From Pelecanus crispus (lineage: Eukaryota; Chordata; Aves; Pelecaniformes; Pelecanidae): a stretch of DNA of 64,000 nt. Shown here in pieces: positions 13,877 to 26,700 of the stretch (within the stretch, counting starts at the first letter, position 1; every line of letters begins with the position of its first letter). A program made the position numbers and the translations under genes. The stretch is from the NCBI RefSeq assembly GCF_030463565.1, contig NC_134643.1, positions 178,480,491-178,544,490 on the forward strand. Reading direction: 5' to 3'. The notes below the pieces were generated by a model that saw nothing but the letters and a program-made list of their open reading frames with translations, did no database searches and was not told where the DNA came from.

Positions 13877-14760
13877 ACCTCCTCGGGGCCGCGGGCCGGT
13901 GAGCCCTGCCCTGGCCTAGCCTGGCCTGTCCCGGCCTGGCCTTGGCCCGGCGGGCACGGCGAGCCCTGGCCTGCCCGTGACGGGTCGAGGGGGGAGGCGG
14001 GGGGACGCGAGGGGGGCAGCAGCCGGCGGCGGGCAGAGCCGTGAGGGGGCCGCGGCTCCCGCCCGCCCTCCAGGGGAACGCCGCAAAAGCGCGCACCGCC
14101 TTCCCTCCGCCGGGCGGCGGCTTGGCCTCGCCGGCTTGCCGTAGCGGGGCTGGCGGGGGGCCGCTGCCGCCGCCGCCGCCTTTACCGCCCGCCCGCCCGC
14201 CCGCCTGCGGGATTTCCGTGCTGGCGGGGCCGGGCCGGGCCGGGCCGCCGCGATGGCGCAGCACGGGCCGAGCGTCACGCTGTCCCTCACGCTGCCCATC
14301 ACCTGCCACATCTGCCTGGGGAAGGTAACGGCGCCGCCGCTGCCCTTCCCCTCGCCCCCCCCGCCGGCGGGCGGCCCGGTGGTGGGTACGGGGGTGCGGG
14401 GGGGCGTCCGGCCCGCTCCGGCCGGCGGCTGCTCGGGGGGCCCCGCCGTGGCCCGCAGCCCTGACCCCGCCGGCTTTTGTCTCTTTTAAGGGCCTGCGGC
14501 TCCGCGCTGGGAAGAAAGTTGGGGGGGGGTCCCTTCTCCTCGGGGTGGTGGGGGGTCCCGCCTCGGGGAGGAGGGGATCCCGTCCCCCGTGGGGGGGTCG
14601 TCCCGGCTGCGGGCGAGGTTTGCTGCCCCCGTTGGGGTGGTGGGAACCGTGCGCCATGGCGGCGGGGGCCTCCCGGGGGATGTTGGAGGGGTCTGGCGGC
14701 CCCAGCCCCCCAGGCACCGGTCGCCCCCGCGCCGAAACGTGGGTGCGTGGCTCCCAGGGG
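13870..14760 (+). promoter_or_regulatory. OBI1: OBI1 CpG-island promoter and 5' UTR
   Basis: Very GC- and CpG-rich DNA surrounds the first coding exon, with GGGCGG-like boxes and no TATA box close to the start codon. This is the usual architecture of a broadly expressed gene. The transcription start is not determinable but should lie between the minisatellite end and 14253. The start codon context (GCCGCCGCGATGG) is strong. Confidence 0.75.
14253..14324 (+). CDS. OBI1: OBI1 coding exon 1
   Basis: This exon encodes residues 1-24, including the first two RING cysteines (C18 and C21), and ends in phase 0 at GGGGAAG before GTAACG. It lies inside the CpG island. Confidence 0.95.
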
Positions 14761-17700
14761 GAAGGTGTTGAGGGTTTTTTTTCTTCTGGTGTCTGCAGGA
14801 GCTACGGTGTTTTAAAATACTAGGTTAAATGTGTGTTTGAGCGCGGTGCTGTGTGGCAGAGGACAAGCGAAGACAAAGAGGGGGTGTATAACCAAGTGGA
14901 TTTAGAAAGTATTAAGCAAAACTGCAGTAGTCTGGAGGAAAAGTTTCTGTTTCCGCTTTCTGACCCTTTCTCTTCTCCCTGGGGAAGCAGAGGGCTCTTG
15001 CTAGTCCGTTCTTCTCTAGAAACCCCGGAGCTAATTTCATAGCTGTCACTAATTGCTTCTCAAATTCTTTGCTCATTCCCCACCGCTCTTTTTCTCTTGT
15101 TTCGTTACTCTCCAAAACAAAACAAACCTCTTAAATCACAATAGTAATTACAAGGGAAGAAACAACCTTTTATGTTTGTACTCTGGCATTTACTGTCCAG
15201 TTTCTTTCTACCTCACGTGGCCTTTACTACAAGATCTTTTCTACCAGAGTGGTAACAAAAGAATAGGAACATTTGATGTTTAAAGTAGGTGTAGCTAGGG
15301 TAGTGAAAGTAGTCAGACATCTCCCTTTTCTCAGCTCTCTTAACTGACAGAGAGTGATGCTTTTAGCAACCGTGTTTACTCATTTCTTGGCTTTTCTGTG
15401 GAAGCTGAGCAAAGCTTCTTGGCTGTGGTCTTCTCCTTTTCTATTTATCTGTTTAGTGAAAATGGGGGAGAACACAAATTTGCTGTCTGTAATGCAGAGT
15501 GGATACTCTTGAAAAAGAGGAGAGTGAAATCAAACTGACAATGTATTTGCTATTTGAAGCTGATCCTAGTGACTTTGTAATCTAAACACTTGATAAATTC
15601 ATTAGGTATTCACTCATATTTTGCTGTAAAGCCACTGGGTTATTTCAAGCCACTGTTTCATAATTCCGCTTCTTTTCTGGAGTTGGTTAGGAACTGATGT
15701 TCCTGAGTTAGTACTGGAAGAGATTTCCGCACTCTCTTACTTGGTATCTTGCATTGAGGTAATATTATATAAGTGAAGCTACTGGTGATATCTCTAATGA
15801 AGGTTTGAATGCTTTCCTTTTTAGATGTGTGAAGCTGTTTAAATTTTGCCAAAGTTGACAGCTCTGGCTGTCTTTTCTAATACATATCTTTGTCTCCAAT
15901 TTGGAACTTCATTGAAAAACTTCATCAGAAAAAGCTCTTCTCTTTTCGAGAGTAAGGTTAGAGGAAGAAAAAGTTAATTAGTTTAAATTAAGGGAAAAGT
16001 CTTGATGGTGTTGTCCTATCTTCTAGGGTGGAGCAGAAAGTGTCATGGAGGGTTGACATATTCTAATACTTCTGTGGTTTGTAGCATATGCTTCAAATTG
16101 AGTAGAAGGCCCACCCTACAATGAGAATGTACCTCTTGCTATCTCTGCAAAATTTACAAAAGACTGGCTGTAAAATGGAAACTATTCACTGTGCATAATG
16201 GTAAGGGGATAAAAAGAGGTATTGAAGAGAAATTAATTCAATAATGTCAACCACTCATTGTTTTTAATGAAGCAGAAATCCTGGGGGGGCAGGGGCGGAA
16301 GGGGTACGTTAGCCCATTTTGTTACTGTGAACACTATATTGGCAAGATGTGCAAATAACAATTTATAATAAGAGTTAATTGTTTGGATAAATTTCGTGTT
16401 TGTTGCCTGAATGTTCTTTTAACACAGTCTGAGCTATCTTCTAACATATCTGTATTCATAATTAGTAAGTAGATCAGCAGCCATCTGCATGAGGACGTGT
16501 TCTGGTTTTGGCTGGGATAGAGTTAATTTTCTTCCTAGTAGCTGGTATAGTGTTGTGTTTTGGATTTAGTATGAGAAGAATGTTGATAACACACTGATGT
16601 TTTAGTTGTTGCTAAGTAGTTTTTACACTAAGTCAAGGACATTTTCAGCTTCCCATGCTCTGCCAGCGAGGAGGTGCACAAGAAGCTAGGAGGGAGAATA
16701 GCCAGGATAGCTGACCCAAACCAGCCAAAGGGATACTCCATACCATACAATGTCATGCTCAGTGTATAAGCTGGGGGATGTTGTCCCCGAACAGTGATCA
16801 CTGCTCCCTGGCCTGGCTGGGTGTCAATCAGCAGGTGGTGAGCAATTGCAACATGCATCGCTTGCTTTGTATATTCTTTTTTAAATTATTATTATTATCA
16901 ATTTTATTTCAATTATTAAACTGTTCTTGTCTCAACCCACGTGTTTTCTCACTTTTACTCTTCAGATTCTCTCCTCCATCTCACCAGGGATTGCAGGGGG
17001 GTAGTGAGTGAGCAGCTGTGTGGTGCTTAGTTGCTGGCTGAGGTCAAGCCATGACAGTCCTTTTTGGCACCCAACATGGGGCACGAAGGGTTTGAGATAG
17101 TAACAGATTAACCAGAGCGTATTAAGGAATTTGTGTGTTAACAGTTGCCCGTCACAATATTGATTCATTTGTTCTCAGTATTGGTTTATCTGATCTCCAC
17201 CATGCTCATTTTTTGCTGTACATGTTAAAGATTGGTGTTGGTTTTTGCAGTTTGCTGTGCTCTGCAGTAATTAGTGATGTTTTGCCTGGGAGATTTGTTA
17301 TTAAAACACTGGCCTTGAGCTTAATTTGGTATTTGGTCTTTGTACTGAAGCCATTACTGTACTTCGGGTACCACTGCATGGAGACAATTAGGAATTATAA
17401 CTCTTCCTCTGAGAGGTTTTTGTGGAGGAAATACAGAATGGCACCTTCGCTACCTTCTTCTACGATGTTTCCTCCTTCATTACAATAACTCTTCAGTATC
17501 TTGAACATCCTTGGGTGGTTAAGATACTTTTATTGGTATTTCTTGGGAATATTGTTTTGATTTGCCTAAGGTTAATAAGCAGTTTAAGAATATCATCCAG
17601 AGATCTGCCCCAAGGCTGGAAAGTTATGAATGGCAGGGTATGTGCGATAGTATGGGCAAGTACCTAGGACGGTAGGCACCTCCGGTGTTTTGGAACTTCA

Positions 17701-20700
17701 CCCTGAACAAGTGCAGAATCCTGAAAAACTAGTAAATTATTTTGAAGAAGTATGTTGTCACCCTGGCAACTCCAGAGAGACACAAATCACTGCAATGTGC
17801 TGGGGCCTGGCCCTTGCCTACCGAGCCCTGTTCAACACTATTCAGAATCCTCAAGGGGAAGAGAAGGTCTCTGGATCTGACGACAAAACGACAGGCACTG
17901 CGGCTACTCCAGCTACAGCAGCAGGGACTGCAGCTGAACCAGAGAACCAGCCCATGCCAGTATCAGTCACCTGTGTACACAAGAAGAAATACACAAGAAA
18001 CGCAGCTCATTTAGTAAGGGATGAAGGTGAACCAGGGCCATCACGAGAACAGGAGGAAGAAAAGGCATAACCCATAAACGAGATGGTAACCACCCGATCC
18101 CTATCGCTGAGTGAGCTGCAAGATAGGCGAAAATATTTCAGTCGTCATCCAGGCGAGCACATCGTCACCTGGCTGCTCTGATGCTGGGATAACGGGGCCA
18201 GTAGCCTGGAATTAGCAGGTAAGGAAGCCAAGCAGCTGGGATCCCTTTCTAGGGAAGGGGGCATTGACAAAGTGATTGGAAAAGGGGCACAAACCCTCAG
18301 CCTCTGGAGGCAACTCCTCTCAGGCATGAAGGAAAGGTATCACTTCAAGGAAGATGTTATATGTCACCCAGGCAAGTGGACCACCATGGAGAGAGGTATC
18401 CAGTACCTGAGGGAATTAGCTGTGCTGGAAGTGATTTATGGTGACCTGGACAATGAGCAGTTATCCAAAGATCCAGATGAAGTCAGGTGCACACGACCCA
18501 TGTGGCGGAAGTTTGTATGCAGCGCACCATCGTCATATGCCAACTCATTGGCAGTAACGATCTGGAAAGATGGAGGGGAACAGACAGTGGATGAACTGGC
18601 TGGCCAATTCCAGCAATACGAAGAAAGTCTCTCTTCTTCCCTCATCTCAGCTGTGGAGAAAATGTCCCGGAAGGTCCAGCAACTCAAAGAGGGTATGTCC
18701 TACTCCTCACCTGTATGGACCAGTATCTCAGGAGTAAGCATCCCTCTGCTCAAGAGAGAGGATATAGAGGGTACAGACCACGGGCCACCCTGTGGTTTTA
18801 CCTGCATGACCATGGAGAGAGAGGACATGAGGAAGTGGGATGGAAAATCTGCCTTGACCCTAGAGGCACAGGTACGTGAGTTGCAAGGAAAAACAATCAC
18901 AAAAGGGAGTTCTTCCAGGAAAATTCTGGTCCGGTTTCCAGTGGGCAGTTCCCCAGACAGAGTAGAAGGACTGATTTTATTTCCGATCTTAATGCAGAGA
19001 CCTCTGATTCATATTTACAAGAAGTGACTAACAAATACTATGACTAGGATGAGAGGGGCCCTGCCTCCAGCCAGGTGGAGGAAAGGGACAACCGGGTTTA
19101 CTGGACTGTGTGGATTCAATCGCCTGGAACATCAGACCCACAGGAGTATAAGGCTCTAGTGGACACTGGTGCACAGTGTACCCTAATGCCATCAAGTTAT
19201 AAAGGGACAGAACCCATCTGTATTTCTGGAGTGACAGGGGGATCCCAACAGCTAACTGTATTGGAGGCTGAAGTGAACCTAACTGGGAATGAGTGGCAAA
19301 AGCACCCCGTTGTGACTGGCCCAGACGCTCCGTGCATCCTTGGCATAGACTGCCTGAGGAGAGAGTATTTCAAGGACCCAAAAGGTTACCGGTGGGCTTT
19401 TGGTATAGCTGCCTTGGAGGTGGTGGAAATTAAACAGCTGTCTACCTTGCCCAGTCTCTCGAAGGACCCTTGTGTGGTGGGGTGCTGAGGGTCGAAGAAC
19501 AGCAGGTAGCAATTGCTGCCACAACAGTGCACCGTTGGCAATATCGCACCAACAGAGACTCCCTGGTTCCCCATCCATAAGCTGATTCGTTGACTGGAGA
19601 GCCAAGGAATGATCAGCAAGACTCGCTCACCCTTTAACAGTCCCATATGGCCAGTGCAAAAGTCTGACGGAGAGTGGAGGCTAACAGTAGACTGTTGTGG
19701 TCTGAACGAAGTCATGCCACCACTGAGTGCTGCTGTGCTGGACATGCTAGAACTTCAATACAAATTGGAGTCAAAGGCAGCCAAGCGGTATGCCACAACT
19801 GATATCGCTAATGCATTTTTTTTCAATCCCTTTGGCAGCAGAGTGCAGACCCCAGTTTGCTTTCACTTGGAAGGGTGTCCAGTACACCTGGAATTGACTG
19901 CCCCAGAGGTGGATACACAGCCATACCAATTGCCATGGACTGATCCAGACTGCACTGGAACAGGGTGAAGCTCTGGAACACCTGCAATACATTGATGACA
20001 TCATTGTATGGGGCAACACAGCAGAAGTTGTTTTTGAGAAAGGGGAGAAAATAGTCCAAATCCTCCTGAAGGGCACTTTTGCCATGAAACAGAGTAAGGT
20101 CAAGGGACCTGCACAGGAGATCCAGTTTTTAGGCATAAAATGGGAAGATGGACGTCATGAGATCCCAGTGGATGTGATCAACAAAATAACAGCTATGTCC
20201 CCACCAACTAGCAGAAAGGAAACACAAGCTTTCTTAGGCTTTGTGGTTTTTTGGAGAATGCATATTCCAGATTACAGTCTGATCGTAAGCCCTCTTTACC
20301 AGGTGACCTGGAAGAAGGATTTCAAGTGGGGCCCTGAGCAACAACAAGCCTTTGAACAAATTAAACAGGAGATAGTTCATGCAGTTAGCCCTTGGGCCAG
20401 TCCAGGCAGGGCAGGATGTAAAAAATGTGCTCTACACCTCAGCCAGGGAGAATGGCCCTACCTGGAGCCTCTGGCAGAAAGCACCAAGGGAGACCTCAGG
20501 TTGACCCCTAGGGTTTTGGAGTTGGGGATACAGAGGATCCGCAGCCCACTACACTCCAACTCAGACAGAGATATTGGCAGCATATGAAGGGGTTCGAGCT
20601 GTTTTGGAAGTGGTTGGTACTGAAGCACAGCTCCTGCTGGCACCCCGACTGCCGGTGCTGGGCTGGATGTTCAAAGGGAAGGTTCCCTCTACCCATCATG

Positions 20701-23700
20701 CAGCTGATGCTACATGGAGTAAGTGGGTCACATTGATCACACAACAGGCTCAAATAGGAAACCCCAGTCGTCCAGGAATCTTGGAAGTGATGATGGACTG
20801 GCCAGAAGGCAAAGATTTTGGAGTATTGCCAGAGCAGGAGGTGCTACATGGTGAAGAGGCCCCACTGTATAATAAACTGCCAGAAAAAGAGAAGCGGTAT
20901 GCCCTGTTCACTGATGGGTCCTGTCATCTTGTGGGAAAGCACTGGAAGTGGAAGGCTGCTGTATGGAGTCCTGTACAACAGGTCGCAGAAACTGCTGAAG
21001 GAGAAGGGGAATGGAGTCAGTTTGCAGCGGTGAACGCCATCTAGTTGGCTTTAGGTATTGCTGAAAGAGAAAAGTGGCCAGTCCTTTATCTCTATACTGA
21101 CTCATGGATGGTGGCAAATGCCCTGTGGGGGTTATTGCAGCAATGGAATCAGAGCAACTGGCAGTGCAGAGGCAAACCCATCTGGGCTGCCACATTATGG
21201 CAAGATATCACTGCCCGGGTAGAGAACCTGGTTGTAAAAGTACGTCACGTAGATGCTCACATACCCTGGAGTCAGGCCACTGAAGAACATCAAAACAACC
21301 ATCAGGTAGATCAGGCTGCTAAGATTGAAGTGGCTCAGGTAGATCTGGACTGGCAACATAAGGGTGAATTATTTATAGCTCGGTGGGCCCATGACGCCTC
21401 AGGCCATCAAGGAAGGGATGCAACGTATAGATGGGCTCGTGACCGAGGGGTGGACTTGACTATGGACACTATTGCACAGGTTATCCATGAATGTGAAACA
21501 TGCGCTGCAGTCAAACAGGCCAAGTAGTTAAAGCCTCTGTGGTATGGAGGACAATGGCTGAAATATGGGGAGGCCTGGCAGATTGATTATATCACACTCC
21601 CACAAACCCGCCAAGGCAAGCGCCATGTGCTTACAATGGTGGAAGCAACCACCGGCTGGCTGGAAACATATCCCATGCCCTGTGCCACCGCCACACTATC
21701 CTGGGCCTTGAAAAGCAAGTGCTATGGTGACATGGCACCCCAGGAAGAATCGAGTCAGACAACAAGACTCACTTCCAAAACAACCTCATAGACACCTGGG
21801 CCAAAGAGCACAGCATTGAGTGGGTGTATCACATCCCCTATCATGCACCAGCCTCCGGGAAAATCGAACGACGCAATGGACAAAGACTACCCTGAGAGCA
21901 ATGGGTGGTGGGACATTCAAACATTGGGATACACGTTTAGCAAAGGCCACCTCATTAGTCAACACTAGGGGATCCACCAATTGAGCTGGCCATGCCCAAT
22001 CGAAATTTTTATGTACTGTAGAAGGAGATAAAGTCCCTCTAGTGCACCTAAAAAATATGTTGGGGAAGGCAGTCTGGGTTATTCCTGCCTCAGGCAAAGG
22101 CAAACCCATTTGTGGGATTTCTTTTGCTCAAGGACCTGAGTACACTTGGTGGGTGATGCGGAATGGGGAAGTCCAATGTGTACCTCAAGGGGATTTGATT
22201 TTGGGTGAAAATAGCCAATGAATTAAATTGTATGACATTACTTACTATATAATGACTTCTGTGGTTGCTATGTGCCATATCAATGGTGTTAGAGTAAGAA
22301 TCACCTAGATTAATGAAGAATTAACTTTGATGAAACTGAGCAAAGTGCAGCGATGATAGAACCGGACAAGCGCGGCGATAATGGAACCAGAACTGGCTTC
22401 AGCATGCAATAGTCCAACACCACACGCCATCTGTCCTGCCCTGAAGGACTGTTATGACAGATGGAGCCCAAAGTCACGGACTAAATGAACTCAACAGACA
22501 TTTTAGAGGGATGGCCCGTAGACTAAGAGAGTGATATCTGTGTGTATATATCAAAAGACAGGAAAAGTGGTGGTGATTAATTGAAATGTATTGGAAGGTG
22601 TGGGACTTGAGCATGATGTAGGTAGGATAGAACAAGGGGTGGATACTGTCTTGGTTTTGGTTGGGATAGAGTTAATTTTCTTCCTAATAGCTGGTATAGT
22701 GTTGTGTTTTGGATTTAGTATGAGAATAATGTTGATAACACACTGATGTTTTAGTTGTTGCTAAGTAGTGCTTACGCTGAGCCAAGGACTTTTCAGCTTC
22801 CCATGCTCTGCCAGTGCTCTGCTCAGCACAAGAAGCTGGGAGGGGGCACAAGCAGGACAGCTGGCCCAGCCGGGCCAAAGGGCTATTCCATACTGTATGA
22901 TGTCTTGTTCAGTGTATAAACTGGGGGGAGTTGGCCGGGCGGGCAGTGACTGCTGCTCGGAGAATGGCTGGGCATCGGTCAGCAGGTGGTGAGCAGTTGC
23001 ATCATGCATCACTTGCTTTGGATATTTATTATTATTATACTTTGTTTCAGTTATTAAACTGTTATTATCTCAACCGATGAGTTTTCTCACTTTTACTCAT
23101 CCGATTCTCTACCCCATCCCACCAGGGGCATGGGATGAGGAGTGAGCCAGTGGCTGTGTGGTGCTTAGTTGCCAGCTGGGGTTAAACCACAACAGGCTGT
23201 TAGGTTTACTCATCCTAGAATGACTGAAGGTCTCTCCTGTTGGTTTTGGTGTTGACAGTTTGCTTGGGCTCAGGCATGTGATTCTGTGTGTGTTGAAACC
23301 CCCTCTAGGATGTCTGGGGATGCATTCACTGGTACCAGCGTGCCTGCTTTTCCGCATGCCTGTTCCTCCGTTAAAGCTGCTTGTAGGTCCAAAAGTGTGT
23401 TCAAAGTGACATAGATGTGTACAGGATTTGATTTTGATCTGCATGGGAATTGCATTATGTGTGGGGGAAGAATTAGGAAGTTGCTCAAGATCACCTAGCT
23501 GATGAAGCCTTCCTAAATAAGCTGTAGTCTTTCTAGACATTGTGGTCGATTAAGGAACTGAAACTGTGCTGTAATTCAAGTGAAATGCTTTTTTAGTAAT
23601 GAGTATGTTGTGATCGCCCTGCCCCTGCCCCAGGCTTGTCACAGTCGGTGGTTCAGGTGGTTCAGGGACTCGGTGAAGGGCAGCGGCACCCCCAGCCATT

Positions 23701-26700
23701 GTGTGACATTTCAATAGCGGCTTCCGCTGTTGTCGCGTGGATTGCTTTGTGTGGATCCTGAGCCAACAGAAGTATAAACCTCAGGCCTGAAATGAAACTT
23801 GTAAAGGTGTGTAAATCAGAAGCACTGTACCCTGGAGGGTAATAAATGTGACTTACTATTTTGCTAGAGATATGGAGTAATCATTCACTTGCGAGAAGTG
23901 TGCTTCCATGTCAGGTTTGGGGTAACTGAGGGTCTCTTGCTTCCCGGGGGGCAGACCTGCACTCCTGAAATGTCTTTTGCTGTTTGGATTATTTTATGTT
24001 ATTCTGCTCTTGTATTGTATCGTCACCATCCATATAACTATTCTCAGACTGCTTCTGAGGAAGAAAGAAATACGGCCAGAGAAGAAGTTGGGTTTTTTCC
24101 TTGTAGCTGCTGGTGGGAAAGCTGGAGGGAGCTCTTTTTCTGGTAAAGAAAAGCAGTAAATAACAAGTTGGGTTTTTTTTTTTTAATAATTGAAATTGTA
24201 ATATTTAAACGTTTCCAAAGCATTGGTGTGCTAATGCTTGCATTAATCACAAAAAAGCCTCCTTAATTGGAGCTGAAACTGTGCAGACACTTGGATAAAT
24301 CGCTTAGTGTCTCTGTAGTCACACCTTCAATAACTTGAGTTTCTGTTTGTGTATAGATAAATCATTTGGCTTCCCAGACTGTCATATTGGAGGTTTTAAG
24401 GGTACTGTGAATCCTGTAATGTGACAGTCATAGATGGTAAATTGGAGAAGCAGCTGACAGATCTGAGCCTTAATTCAGATCCATGTGTATTTCAGTGGTA
24501 AAACACTTGGGTTTTAGCCTGTGCAACACCAATTGTATGGGTGTGATTACTACAGGACACATTTAATCTGTTTTCCGAAGTGATTTTTGGCTGTCCTTCC
24601 AGTTGCTCTCTCCTCCCTGCCAATGTTTCATTTTTCCTTTTTAGTTTGGCTACTTTACTAATAGAATGAAAGAGGAAGATCTTGGGCATGATGAGGACTT
24701 CTTTTAAAATTGAAAAATTCTCTTGAACTTGGGTTTTAAGTGCAACACAGTAGACTCTGAAGTAATAGGCACTGCTACTTCTGTGTCTCAAAACACATTT
24801 CTTGAGCAAAAAGAAGTAATTCTTTCTAAGACCCCTAACACAGATAGTACTGTTAAGTCTTAAGAGATTTGAGAGTTTGTATTACAGTAAGCTGTAACAG
24901 AAGCTGCAGTAAGGCATAGATATAGGGGAAGGTCTTTTTCTTCCGTATCATGTTTGGTTCTTCTGTGCACACTTAGCTTTCAAACAGGGTTTGTAGTTAA
25001 GGAGAATAAAGAGTTAAAGAGAGAATAATACGTTGTCATTAATATTTTCTAAAAGTTTGTTTACCCTGCTGTTTTGGAAGGGGAGGGAAAGCTTTGTGAA
25101 AGGATCTGTGTCTGATTGGAATATTTAATCCTTCAGTTAGCTGCCCCATTCTTGGGTAATGACTTATTTAGTAGCAATGCATATCTAGCAGGAGGCTTGA
25201 ATTAGTGATTGCTGGCTCATGTTTCTGCTCTGTGGGTTTGGCCCTTATCCTTTTTAAGGCTGATTTCCATGAAGCTGATTATGTGCAGGCTAGAGTTAAT
25301 CTGTAACGCTATCCGTTTCAGTGACACCTCTTCCAGGGCAAAGTGTTGGTTGTTGCCAGGAGCAATCCCTCATTCCCTCACTTTTGGAAATCAGTTAATG
25401 CGTATCGTTTGGTCTCCTTCTACCTAGGGAGGTGAATGCATTTCACTGGAGTGGTTGCCTGCAATTCTTGGAGGTTGTGGGGTGAAGGAAGGGTGCCTGC
25501 CACACTATGTATTAATGAGCTCTTGGAATCAAGGACCTTAGTTTTGCAAAAATGGTTATAGCTTTGGTGCCTTCAATAATAGTGTTTGGTGTTGTGAGTC
25601 AGGAGGTCACTCCTAGCCAGCCCTGTGAAACAAGTGTCTCTTTCCTGCAAGACCAGACTTGCACTGGGAGATGGAGTAGTGTATTTTCATAGTCCGTTAC
25701 CTGAAAGAGCTGAAAGAGAGTATTCATAGTGTCTTTCTGTTTGTTTTGCTTCCTTCCCCCCGCCCCGCCACCCCAATACTAAAGGTCCGTCACCCTGTCA
25801 TCTGTGTCAACAACCATGTCTTCTGTTCCATTTGTATTGAAGTGTGGCTGAAGAACAATAATCAGTGTCCAGCTTGCAGGATTCCCATCACGCCTGAAAA
25901 TCCTTGCAAGGAAATTATAGGTAAGGACAACTTTAGGCTTTGAAATAACTAACTGGTGTTTACTGCTGGAGGAGATTCTTTTGAGTCCAAAGATGCCTGG
26001 GTATTTTTTCCTCTGTGGTTTTTTTACCAGCATCTAAGGAAGATCTGACTTTAACTCTTTCTGGAAGCATACATGATAACTATGAGGTAAAAATTCTGAA
26101 GATGATGTGTGTATTAATGGTTAGATTATTCAAAGGCAGCAAGCACCCCGTGGCTCTAATGATTGGTTTTTAAATCTTGGTTGGATGGTGCCTTTAACTG
26201 GAAAAAATGCATCTTGCTTGAAGTACTCTACCTATGCATTGCAACCTGTTGGCTTAAGACAGTAGCATTTAGCTGAGAAACAGTGTGCTTAAATCCAGAA
26301 TCTTGAATGAGTATGTGGTCTTTTTTCTTTTTTTTTTTTTGTTTGTTTTGTTTTATTCACCATTTCCTCCCTTTTGCTTTATTTTTAAGAAAATGTCTCT
26401 TAGCACAGAAGTAAGTCAAAGCTACAACACTTGAATGAGGATCTGAACTTCCCCAGAGCTAGGAAATACTGCAATCTTTATTTGACATAAAATGTCAGCT
26501 CTGCTATTTAGTTCTGAAAGAAAAATATATCTGAACAATCTCACTTTAGAAACTTATACTGTCTTGTACTATGCGTGTTTCCCCCCCGCCCCCCAGCCTT
26601 AGCTCTGTTTTAATAGCATGGTCTTAAATAAGATAGGATTCTGTCAAGGAAAATACAAAGTTTAAAAATTCAGAAGTTGTCTTCCTGCTGTGAGGCAGGA

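Larger units (their letters stand above)
16498..23194 (+). mobile_element. ERVL-type endogenous retrovirus, full-length but defective
   Basis: Two long terminal repeats (16498-17056 and 22647-23194) begin TG and end CA and flank about 5.6 kb with a primer-binding site, gag, protease, reverse transcriptase, RNase H and integrase in order, but no recognisable env. This matches class III (ERV-L, foamy-related) elements abundant in birds. The two LTRs differ at very roughly one position in eight by eye, plus indels, so the insertion is old. The five bases flanking each end (GGACG and GGCTG) are an imperfect match, consistent with a decayed target duplication. All coding regions carry stops or frameshifts. 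It lies in sense orientation in OBI1 intron 1. Confidence 0.93.

Noticed and set aside
13845-14717. 290-codon minus-strand frame over the OBI1 promoter
   Set aside because: A CpG-island shadow: Arg/Pro/Gly/Ala-rich, with no recognisable domain, antisense to OBI1 exon 1.
22222-22646. Search for an env gene in the provirus
   Set aside because: There is no open frame of useful length and no envelope features between the integrase end and the 3' LTR; ERVL elements usually lack env.
16493-23199. Exact 5-bp target-site duplication flanking the ERVL element
   Set aside because: GGACG on the left and GGCTG on the right match at only three of five positions, so a duplication is suggested but not proven.
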